Origin: Capniomyces stellatus
Taxonomy: Eukaryota; Kickxellomycota; Harpellomycetes; Harpellales; Legeriomycetaceae
Direction of reading: 5' to 3'
Assembly: GCA_001661515.1 (NCBI GenBank)
Contig: LUVW01000003.1
Location: forward strand, 1 to 64,000
DNA length: 64,000 bases
A program made the translations under genes and the position numbers. The number at the start of each line of letters is the position of its first letter. Within the stretch, counting starts at the first letter, position 1. Below the pieces are notes generated by a model. It saw only the letters and a program-made list of their open reading frames with translations, was not told the DNA's origin and did not search any database. Positions 9,787 to 19,255 of the stretch are shown in pieces.

Positions 9787-10879
9787 ATGGCCGAGAGAAA
9801 AGTTTTGAATAAGGCAAGTCGAATAAAGTGAACAAAAAGATGTTTTGAACTGAATTTTACATGATTTTAGGATTGGTAGAATGGTTCTCAATAAATCAAG
9901 CAATTAAAAACTGAAATATCAATTCAATGATTTATATTACCTAGTATTTCCCGCCAGATTTCGATCCAACAAAAATCCCAAAGCTTTAGCTAAGTAGCGA
10001 GAGGCAACACAAGGTCCGTTTAATGGCGCCATTTTCAATGTGATGAACACTTGTGGACATTGGATAGGAGCACATACCAAGCTTAATGCTAGAAAGGAGA
10101 CGGTAAAGAACGAAAAGTTTCATTCAATGGAGATCTTTCGTTTTTACATCCGTTGTCCGTAATGTGCAGAGGAAATAACATTTAAAACAGATCCTGAAAA
10201 TCTAGATTATGTGTGCGAGAATGGTGCTTCTAGAAACTTTGAGCCCTGGAGAGGAGAGCAGGATTTGAGCGAGCAGAAAGAAAAGGAGAGGCTGGAAGAG
10301 GAGGCAGAAAACCCAATAAAAGCATTGGAGAATCGAACTGAAGAGAGTAAGCGGGAGATGGAGATACTAGATGCCTTGGACGAAATTCGCACACGGAATG
10401 CGACGCAGGAACGTGTGAATGTAGAAACTGCACTTGAGCAGATATCACAAAATCAAGAGAAAACCCGGGTTGACTGGGCACGGAAGCAGGCGGAGGAAGA
10501 CGAGAAAATGGCAAAGTCTATATTCAGCAATGCAGATGGAGAAAGAGTTAAGCGGTTTCAACCAGACGATGACAACGATGCATTTAAGAAACAGCGAATG
10601 GAGCTTAATAATGACCCATTTTTATCCAAGAACAGCTTGATCAAAAACAAAGTGTTGAGCGCTAAGCCGAATAGCAGTTTGAAAAAGCCGTCAGCCCTAA
10701 ACAGTCTTGGGGTAATAGTAAAGAAGCCAGCGAGTAAAGGCACTCCAAAGGAAGACAGCACAAGCGAGAAGTGCATCGACGGCAAATCTACAGACTCTAA
10801 ACCAACCATGCAAGATGGATCTGAAACTTTGCTTGCGTTATTGGGAGATTATGGCAGTGATAGTTCTGATTCTTCGTGA
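9787..10879 (+). pseudogene. YJU2: YJU2 (CCDC94-type) splicing factor, multiply disrupted copy
   Basis: Exon 1 (9787-9813) encodes M-A-E-R-K-V-L-N-K, the hallmark Yju2 N-terminus. A GC-AG intron (9814-9944, donor AAG|GCAAGT) joins it to exon 2, which continues Y-F-P-P-D-F-D-P-T-K-I-P-K-L. Family motifs then follow: V-R-L-M-A-P-F, N-A-R-K-E-T-V, F-R-F-Y-I-R-C-P, F-K-T-D-P-E-N, N-G-A-S-R-N-F. They are broken by TAG at 9987 (a Lys in the family), TGA at 10041 (an Arg), a one-base deletion at about 10042-10045, and TAA at 10160, which sits inside a zinc CxxC pair. The remaining 222 codons (10211-10879), with the acidic helical tail and P-I-K-A-L-E-N-R-T, are intact. Yju2 acts with the Prp19 complex at first-step splicing and is normally essential. 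An intact copy elsewhere is expected; base-calling error is the alternative. Confidence 0.8.
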
Positions 10880-11273
10880 CAGACTTGGGATCCACTTTCT
10901 TGATATTTCTATTTGTGTATATTAATACTACATGTACAAGTTTAATTTAATTTTATTTCTACTTTATTTTTACTTTATTTTAATCGGATTATGGGTCAAT
11001 CGAGTAGATATACATACAGAAACTATGAATATTAATGCATCTCGATTTAGCTGGGTTCTATTTCGATAGCTGCGTTAATTCGTAATAAGTTTTCAGATCA
11101 GAATGTGAGTTTTGGTGTTTCGCTTCTAGTAACATATTCGAACAGTTAATACTCTACTTTTAAAATATTAGATGTGAGTATTTTGTAGGAGTGCTATAAG
11201 GCTAGTGTGATGTTCTGGAACAACCGAGTATGGAGTTGCTTTTATTAATAGCTCTGACTTTTAGGCGGAAAAC
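10880..11273. other. Intergenic, no gene seen
   Basis: A short AT-rich spacer between the YJU2 pseudogene and the promoter of the next secreted-protein gene. Confidence 0.6.
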
Positions 11274-11281
11274 TATAAATA
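11274..11281 (+). promoter_or_regulatory. TATA box of small secreted cysteine-rich protein gene
   Basis: TATAAATA, 140 bases before ATG 11414; third instance of the same element in front of a secreted-protein gene in this window. Confidence 0.55.
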
Positions 11282-11413
11282 ACAGCCACGTTCTCACCTA
11301 TTGTATAATATCACTCCCTTTTTAAAGAAATATAATTATCTTTAGATATCTAGAATAGACTAAACATAAACCCACTTTTAACAGTTCAACTAAAAACAGA
11401 TACAGAAGCAAAC

Positions 11414-11950
11414 ATGTACAAACTCACAGTCGTATGTCTAGCAGTGTTGTCGGCAACTCTCGCCAGCACATTAAGCAAACACAGTATTGAAGGAGTTGAT
11501 GGATACAAGCTTAGTAACTATGGTGGTTATGAAGGTGGCGAGAACGAGGGTGGTAATGAGGATGGTGGTGGTAAAGATGATTATGGAGGTGGACATGGAC
11601 ATGGTTACGGTGGTCACCATCATCATCGTCCCCTAGATGTTTCATCTAAACCTCATCAAACTATCGCTCTGGATTCATGTAATGGAATTCAACACAACAA
11701 TACTTTCAATTTTAATCAATATATAGAGGATAATAAATGTACTAACATTCCTACATCTAGATCATTATACTTTAATCACAAAAAACCGTGCAAAGAATAT
11801 TCCCTTGTTTGCACAGACTCAGACTGCAAAGGGACCTGCATTCTTAAAAGAATCAATGTCAACTATCCTAGAATTCACTATGCCTCTGACAATAACTCTA
11901 GAGAAATGAGATCAGCTATGTGGATAGATATAGGCAAAAAATTTCAGTAG
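11414..11950 (+). CDS. Small secreted cysteine-rich protein with Gly/His-rich linker
   Basis: A single exon of 178 residues. A signal peptide covers about residues 1-17 (hydrophobic core V-V-C-L-A-V-L-S-A, cleavage near L-A-S). Residues about 36-70 are low complexity, rich in Gly, Glu/Asp and finally His, with H-G-H-G and a run of four His. The C-terminal domain (about 85-178) has six cysteines: C89, C109, C126, C133, C138, C142. These could form three disulfides, as in many apoplastic or host-interface fungal proteins. No family is recognised. With the gene at 6511 it shares a signal peptide, acidic linker, His cluster, C-terminal Cys domain and the same TATA element, so the two may be functional analogues; they show no obvious alignable homology. 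Confidence 0.8.
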   Translation: MYKLTVVCLAVLSATLASTLSKHSIEGVDGYKLSNYGGYEGGENEGGNEDGGGKDDYGGGHGHGYGGHHHHRPLDVSSKPHQTIALDSCNGIQHNNTFNFNQYIEDNKCTNIPTSRSLYFNHKKPCKEYSLVCTDSDCKGTCILKRINVNYPRIHYASDNNSREMRSAMWIDIGKKFQ

Positions 11951-12680
11951 TAGGAATCATATCTGTCTAACGACCAAGGATACTGTTGGATCCATACTCT
12001 AGACGATATTTTTGTAGCATTGGTTTTCACTAGTCTATTATATTTCATAACGATTGTTTTTTTCAAACCAAACAGACCGCAAGCTTAATAAACTCAACCA
12101 AAACACTTATGTCGATAATCATCACACTTGAAAAGTTTGGTAGCGCTATTTGGTTTTTTGTTCTTGTCTTGCACTTTTGTAAACTGATTGTGAATTGAGT
12201 TTGCTGGACTGTCTGGTGATATTTTTTGAAAACAGCGAGTTTTCTTTCCAGAGTAAATTCTTTTTCCACCAGGAGTCTACTCAACAAGACGTTAAAGTTT
12301 AACAAAGAAATGGTTCAATTTTTTTGTTTTAGTTTTGTCTTTTGCTAACTTAACTTCCCAAATGACTGAAACCTAGAAATTGTTTTGTAATTTGGGGTAA
12401 ACGCGCACAACTTTATTTTATTTATTGCTGAAATTCGTATTACTTTTCTTTGTTTTTTATTGAAATAAAATTCGTATTACTTTTCTGTTATTTTTTTTTC
12501 AGGGTTTAATCCAACTTGTTCCTCAATTTTATATCATACTTGAATCAAAACAAAGCAGAAATATCGGCACAACTCTTTGGAATTATTAAGATTTGAAGCT
12601 CTGTTAAGCAATAGGCTGAATATACACAAGGCTTTAACTATACTATATTGTAGAACAAAGTGTAGAGTACAAACGCAGAC
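11951..12680. other. Intergenic, no gene seen
   Basis: About 700 bases of AT-rich DNA. It includes a short direct duplication of AAATTCGTATTACTTTTCT around 12434-12486. Confidence 0.55.
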
Positions 12681-15472
12681 ATGGCATCAACGGTCAATAT
12701 AACATACAACCGCTTCAAAACTGTGGAAATTAAAACCACACCCGCAAAGACATTGAAAATGGTTGTTAACGAGCTATGCCAACAGGTGCCTAGCCTTGGC
12801 GATGCCGATAACTACGGGTTGAAGTAAGTAAATTGTAGTTTGAAAAGTCAGTATAGCGAATTGAAACCCGAGTATTTATAAATTCTACTGCTACTAATGC
12901 CAACTGAATGTGTTGTCATTTACTTGGTTGTATTATTTATTACATGGGTACTTTTAAATGTATAGATGGAAGGAAAAAGAACTCGACTTGTCATTGAGTA
13001 TGAGGTTTGCCCGTCTGCCACATGGAGTAAAACTAGACCTTATTGTTAAACGAATCCAGAGTATGCATTTGTCTTGATTATTTAGCTTCAATAAAGCTTA
13101 GTGAATTGGATTAAGGGGTTAGGGTATTGGTTTGTTTAAAACAATACATAATCCATTTTTTGATTCTAAACGGCTTTGTTTATTGAGAACCCGAGCTTTA
13201 TTAATGATACTTTTTTTTGGATTCAATTTATTTGGAAAACTAGAGGATGCAAAAGTGAAAATAGTTCTGCAACTGCCAAATGGTGAAAGAGTCCAAAACG
13301 AGTTTCTGGTCCAATCGACATTAAAAGAGGTTTTAAACAGTCTGCTAGCCCCAAGGTAATAACAAGCTTACTTTTGTAGTTTATTGGAGGGGAGGGAGGG
13401 ATGTTTTTTGATGTGGATGGTTCTGAGTTTAGTTAATCAGAGTATACCGTGTAAACAATTTATTAGCGGAGAAGGATATTCTGGCGAGCCCGTGCTGCTA
13501 ATAATGAATAGACAGGTACTTGAGCGACGAGAATAGCGGCTATTTGACAACTATTATGAAAGCCACTATAACAACTATTTATTTCAGCTACTATATCAAA
13601 AAAGGTACAGACTAAACAAACAAATGTACGTGGGTGTATACATTTAAACATACAGTATAGCGGTGAGGAGTTTTTGTCTACTACAAAGATTCAATCGTTG
13701 GGGTTCACTACAGGGTCGGTTTTAATAAAACTTTCGTTTAAAAGCCAAGAAAAGTCATCAGCCCAAAACAATACACTAGTACCTATCCCAAATAAGTCTG
13801 ATGTAGCAGCCAGCAGCGCACCAAGCAAACTTACAACTGACCCAACAACTGAAAAATCAAATCAAACATATCCTGTCACTTCCAGCTCTACAACAACGAA
13901 CCACAAAGCAGAAGAATACGCTTCGCTAGACTCCGATCCTCAACACGATAGTAAAAGCGCGAATGATGCAGAAAACGGATCTGAAATCAGGCGTAAGTCA
14001 AAAGATGAGGCGAGGCTGGGAAATGACAAAATAGTAAATCGGAACATTTGTGTAATTAGACTAACAGATAAGATCGCTGACAACCTGAGCAGTCAAAGTA
14101 AGAGATACTTATTCAAGGCACCAATAGCCTAGTTTGGGGGGTTCAAAGCATTGATATTTACCATATCGTACCATATCATACCATCTACTGTTTCTGTTGC
14201 TTTTTATTTGGTTCATTTATTTATTCTGGGAGGTTTTGGTTTTATCTGTCTGTAGTTGATTTACCTGACTCGTTTTATGAGTTTACGCCTGAAGAGGCAA
14301 AGGCGTTGCTTATGAGCAAGCAGGCCGACGCTGCCAAGGAGCCTGGTTTTAAAACTCAAAAGATCAGGGATAGGGAAGCCGTGGTTGCTTTAGAGAAAAA
14401 GAAAAAGGCATTTCAAAATGTAAGTAAAACCCTGCATTTTATTCCTTTCATCCTTACTAGAATTAAATGTAATGTATTTGTCTTTTTTTATACATTGATT
14501 TTGACTTGCTGTAATGTGTGTGTATTTTTAAATCATTAGAGTGTTATTCAGTTCAAGTTTGCTGATGGGACTCGAATTCAGGCAACTTTTGGCTCTAACG
14601 AACGAGGTAATTTACTCTACTGTATCAACTTAATACTTTTAATCAGTACATGGTGCCCGGATTATACTAACATTTATCTTGGTATTATTTGTGTGTATAT
14701 TTTTACTGCGCAATGTTGCATTTTTCTAGTATCTGAGCTGTACACGCTCGTGAAATCGGCATTGGAGGTCGCCAGTGGCTTTGTATTGCGTAACTACCTG
14801 ATTTTATATGCTGAAATACCACTTCTTTACTTTCTGCTGTTTGAAACGTTGCCGAGGCTCTGTTTTTTTTAAATCAATATAAAAACTAGTTCTGCTTATT
14901 GTGTGAATAGATACGCTTTATCCGTATACTGACTTGCGGCCGTTGTCGTCTAAAACTCTGTTTGATGCCAAGCTTGTCCCTAGCGTACTGCTGCATGTGT
15001 CGATTCCTGGGAAAAAAACAGGTGATTTATTTTAACATTAACTTCTTTTTCACGTTTGGGATTGGTGAATCGGATACAAATTGGGCTATATTATGTCGAT
15101 CCTGGCCGTGCTTGCTAAGCGCGTCTTGTTTGTACATTTATTAACCAATTCGTCTTATTATATTGTTTGAAAGCAGGAATTTCTGATATTGCGCCCAGCT
15201 TTTTAGAAATACACTCGATTGGCAGCAACGAGGATCCAGACCCAAAATCTAATATTCAAAGCAATACCCAGGGCTTTGCCGGAATCTTAAATTCTACAAA
15301 GGACTTTTTTGGGTATAGCGACAATAGCAGCAACAATACCACCAGTTTACAGGGCGGGTCGAGACTTGATTCCAGTTCTAGTAGTGGCCCCAGCCAGAAA
15401 CCTCAGCAATCCGTCCCCAAGTGGCTTTCAAGTGGCAAGTCTTTGTTTTATTTACTTTATTTTCTCACCTAG
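12681..15472 (+). CDS. TUG/ASPSCR1-type UBX-domain protein (Cdc48/p97 cofactor)
   Basis: Nine exons join in frame: 12681-12823, 12966-13060, 13244-13355, 13661-14097, 14256-14419, 14540-14606, 14730-14789, 14911-15021, 15177-15472, giving 494 residues. The first two exons encode a ubiquitin-like TUG domain (M-R-F-A-R-L-P region). A second ubiquitin-like segment follows (I-V-L-Q-L-P-N-G-E-R). Next come a Ser/Thr-rich linker, a conserved F-Y-E-F-T-P-E-E-A segment, and a UBX domain at about 318-397 (I-Q-F-K-F-A-D-G-T-R; L-F-D-A-K-L-V-P-S). The tail ends near V-P-K-W-L, a feature of this family. In animals TUG controls vesicle retention; in fungi Ubx4-type proteins recruit Cdc48. The stop at 15472 is reached without splicing; a possible GC donor at 15435 would make too short an intron. 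Confidence 0.85.
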
Positions 15473-16009
15473 TTATTGCATAGTAGCAGAACATATGGCT
15501 TTTGAATCAACGGCTACAGAATGTACCTGGTAAATTTTCTTTGCTTTAAATCTCCTATATCATGTTTACTATTCTATAGTGTCGAAGCATATACGAAAAC
15601 AGTGAATAGCTCAAACAACCTGCCAGTCGGACCAAATGGACTGTTTTGGTCTTGTCTTTATTGTGTTTATTTTTAATGAGTTTATTTCTACATTTATACA
15701 ATAAAATTATCAAATCTAGAAAGTATGCTGATCCCAATACAAAATACTATTAATATCACTGTTTACTCTTCATCTGGTAGAACCAAGCTCCTTTGCTTTT
15801 GTTTTATCAAAGAAAATAATAGTTAAAAAAAAAGTCTTGTCTATTTTACTCTGTCAATTTGTACCTTTTCTTATTTTATTTTTTTAGTATTAATATTTTT
15901 GACTTTAGTAGGCGTGGGTGTAATGGGCAGATCTTGGGTTTACTTTGTTGATGCTAATATTGGTATAAAAGTTGTATTGGTTGATGATGTTGACGTTGAC
16001 GCAGACACT
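15473..16009. other. Convergent spacer
   Basis: About 540 bases between the 3' ends of the convergent UBX and FCF2 genes; T-rich, no gene seen. Confidence 0.6.
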
Positions 16010-16851
16010 TCACTTTCGTCTTTTGCGCTGATCCTGGATTTTTCTATAAAAGTTCTTTCCTCCGCTTTGTTTCTTCGCCTGGATTTCATTGTACTTGCGT
16101 TTAAAGTAGCTCCTCGACTCTGAATCTGCAAGAAGCTCTTCAACAATAGTCCCCTTTCGCTGCTTCTTTGTCAGCCTTGAAGAGTAAAACTCTGTTGGCC
16201 CCTCAATAATCCGCCCCATTTCAAAGTACTTTGGCGTTTCAACCCGCGAAGTATCTTTTTTGTAAAACCGTTTTGGATCCAATGCATTACGAAGCTTCAA
16301 AACTCTCAGGTCTCTTTTTATCTCGTCTGTGATCTCTGGCGTTCTCATATCAAACCACTTTGATCCCGCTGTCTGCTCTCTTAACTATCGTTACCAATAT
16401 TCATATATTAATTTGTATTCAATATGTTTAAATACTCAATTCTTTACTCTTCGTCAAGTTATGTTTCTCCCCCCCCCTTCCAACCCCCTTAGCCAAAGAA
16501 TAGTCTATAAACATGGCTCACCTGTTTTTTCTCTTTGATTGTCGGATTTATAATCGTTGGATCCTTCTTCTCTCCAATTAATTTTTCCTCTGCTTCAACT
16601 TCATTTGCATTACTCACAGCAGGATCATTTTTAGTCACCACTTCCTTATCGATACTCGCCTTCAATACACCCCCTTTTTTATTTGTTGCCTTAAAATAAG
16701 ACTCCTTTTCCTCAACCAGTCCTGCATCCAACCTCATACCCAACACCTCATTCCTATTAAGCGTCTTGATCGACTTTGTCCCTGTCTTGTTTTGCATGAC
16801 CGCTTGCCGCGCATTTTCAAGTAGTTCTGCTAGCTTTTGCGTTCTGTCCAT
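16010..16851 (-). CDS. FCF2: Fcf2 family rRNA-processing protein
   Basis: Two exons on the minus strand: 16851-16522 and 16372-16010, with a 149-base intron (donor CAG|GTGAGC, acceptor GAGCAG|ACA), giving 230 residues. The second exon carries the Fcf2 domain, starting at K-W-F-D-M-R-T-P-E. It includes L-D-P-K-R-F-Y-K-K, the near-invariant I-E-G-P-T-E-F-Y-S-S-R-L-T-K-K-Q-R-K, and E-E-L-L-A-D, then a basic tail ending R-K-R-R-K. Fcf2 (TdIF2 C-terminal domain in animals) works in the nucleolus in early 35S pre-rRNA cleavage for the small ribosomal subunit. The N-terminal 110 residues are charged and variable, as usual. Confidence is high because the family block is nearly complete. Confidence 0.92.
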
Positions 16852-17250
16852 CCTGTAAACGTTACTTTGTGTATTATCTAATCAGCGTTCAAACTCTTGA
16901 TGCTACGTATTTATGTACTAAATCCAAATCTTACTCTATCTCGTACCAATTCAGCTATTTGTTTATTTTCTGCTTTCTAAATCCAAGCTAGATCAAGCGA
17001 ATTCACAATTTTATGTCTCTCTAGTATCTCCTCGAGCTATCTCTGCCAAATGTGTGTTTGTTAAATATATATATATAGATACTTTTGTCGGTACGATCGT
17101 TAATCTTGATTAACCTCTGAATTGTCAAGTCTTTCCAAAGTTTTTCTTTCTTTTTTTTCGATTTAATTTATTTTACTTCAATTATTTATTTTTTCATTGT
17201 AAAAAAAAAAGTTTTGGTAAAAAAAAAATTATGACTTTAATTTTATTGAA
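16852..17250. other. Intergenic, upstream of FCF2
   Basis: The FCF2 promoter side (minus strand). AT-rich with A and T homopolymers near 17200-17260; no gene seen. Confidence 0.55.
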
Positions 17251-17270
17251 GAAAAAAAAAAACTAAATCG

Positions 17271-17700
17271 ATGCTACTAATTTCAGTAAAAAAAAAATTA
17301 AAGCCAAATCTAGCCTCGTTAGCAAACCTGGGATCAGCATTTTTGTCATACTTGCTTCTTATTCAACCGTTTGATCGTTTTATCTTCTTAACCCTGCTTA
17401 ATACTCAGGAATATCCAACACTTGCCATAAAACTTCCAACCTCACGTACAGCACCTGATTCTTCTTATTCTAACTTTGGGCTGTTTACGTGTTCTGCCTT
17501 TACATCAGTAAAAAATACCCCCCGCTTCATCTCTGACAAATAACTTTTGCTTGCACCAAATCGCAATAGTACATCGGTGTCTTTTGCTGGCAAAACTGTA
17601 TATTTGGCTTTGTGAATTACTGCGTATATATAACTGGACGATCAACAAGCTGGTCATAACCATACTTTAAACGTAAAATTAATATGTAAAAATCAATTTG
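17271..17700 (-). pseudogene. Possible decayed protein-coding gene, unidentified
   Basis: On the minus strand three short stretches look protein-like but are split by frame changes and stops. One near 17640-17690 reads K-Y-G-Y-D-Q-L-V-D-R-P-V-I-Y. One near 17490-17620 reads K-Y-T-V-L-P-A-K-D-T-D-V-L-L-R-F-G then M-K-R-G-V-F-F-T-D-V. One near 17290-17330 reads Y-D-K-N-A-D-P-R-F-A-N-E-A-R-F-G. GC content is locally higher than in the flanks. I do not recognise the family. The plus strand also holds a 90-codon frame (17271-17543), without a domain, that is probably its shadow. This could be a relict gene or chance. Confidence 0.3.
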
Positions 17701-19107
17701 AGAGTTTGCATCACTTTGAACTGTTTACATCAACCTCTTACAAGGATACCTAACTGGTTTTTTTTTGTTTTTTTTTCCAAAAAGAACAATATTTTGATAT
17801 TACCAAATCTGTCTCTTTGTATAAAGAAAGCCTATACTAAACTTGGTCTAGTAAAACAATCATAATCTACAATAATAATAAAAAACAACCATAATCTAAC
17901 TGTATTTATAAAACGCCAAAAATCGAGTGCCTGATTTGCTGTACTTTTTGTATCGCTTTCTCTTTTAAAAACACACTCACAAAGAAAGCAAGCAAAACAA
18001 CACATTTTACTTGGCTTGGTTGCTTGGTCAACCCCGACCACACTTGTGCGCTTGTTGTCGCTTTAATTTAGGCTGAACATAACGGGTTAATAAATCCAGG
18101 ACACTATACTCCTAATTGACGTAAACACCTATCTCATTTACCAGCGTAAACACCAAACAGTGCTAGATTGTATGCGAATTTTTTAATTTTGAATGTTTGC
18201 TGTCTATCCAGCATGAATATCGAATGTATCACTTTTGGCTCTAAGTGTGCAAACAACTGGATCTCCCTCGCAAAATATGATGTAGTGAGTTTGAAATTCC
18301 ATGGTGAATAGTTTACATCAGGGTCATTGTTATTCTTGACAAATTTCGACTGATATTTACTATTTACTCGTTATATTATATTTGTTTTGTTTTGTTCCAG
18401 CTTCTGTCTCGGATAGAGGCAGAGTATTCATACTCATATTCACTAAAATGACGGGGGTTAATGCAGGTTAATCATTTGTTGATGATTTTATTACACATGA
18501 TATATTTTGTTGTGATGAAGATGGTTGATTACTTGTACAAGTATTTTACTATTATGTAATTTGTATTCCAATCTTGCTTTACTACTAATGAGAAAAAAAA
18601 ATATCTAAAAGCGCAAATTGGTAATAAAATAATTAACTAGTCGAACTGGTGAATCAATTAGCATATGGTTATTGCTTTGATTTGGCAAAAAGTCCCCTTT
18701 TATGCTGAATTTAATTTAATGAGTTCCGACCCAATATAGCTTTATTTCTATACCAAGTTATGTCTGAATTTCGATAATTTACGACGAGTTTAAACAATGT
18801 TGTGAATATCTTTCTAAAAGTTTCGCCAAAGAGACTAAAATAAATCGAGTAAGGGCAAATAAAGCCCAAAGCTGTGTTTCACCTATAACCAACGTATTGT
18901 TAATTAAACACTAAAAAATAAGGCAATAAATAGCAACAAAAAAAAAAGGACTTGCAATTTAAAGCTGGGAATAGTAAACATAATTGAATTATTCGTTTGG
19001 TCCAACACAATAAATAAGAGTAGCCAAATAAATAGCCAAAGTTAATACCGACACTAATAATATTATTATTAATCGCTAAACATCAGAAAACGTACCAAGT
19101 AAGCAGG
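17701..19107. other. Intergenic, no gene seen
   Basis: About 1.4 kb upstream of the G-alpha gene. Only short frames; long T and A runs. Confidence 0.55.
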
Positions 19108-19140
19108 CATGGGAAACCTTTGTCGAACAAAACAACTTTG
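19108..19140 (+). promoter_or_regulatory. Short upstream ORF in the G-alpha leader
   Basis: A 10-codon frame beginning M-G-N-L-C and ending TGA lies about 115 bases before the main start. It could be an upstream ORF, or a chance ATG outside the transcript. It opens with the same Met-Gly-x-x-Cys pattern as the true protein. Confidence 0.3.
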
Positions 19141-19255
19141 AGAACAGAAATTCAATTTGAACTAGCAATATCAGGAATAGGAATAATAGAACCCCATCGC
19201 TCTAAAGTGTCGGTTTAGACTTTTTTTTATTTTTATACAAATCAAACAGCAGATA

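Noticed and set aside
15435..15483. A last GC-AG intron in the UBX gene giving an alternative C-terminus
   Set aside because: The intron would be only 38 bases, shorter than every other intron in the window.
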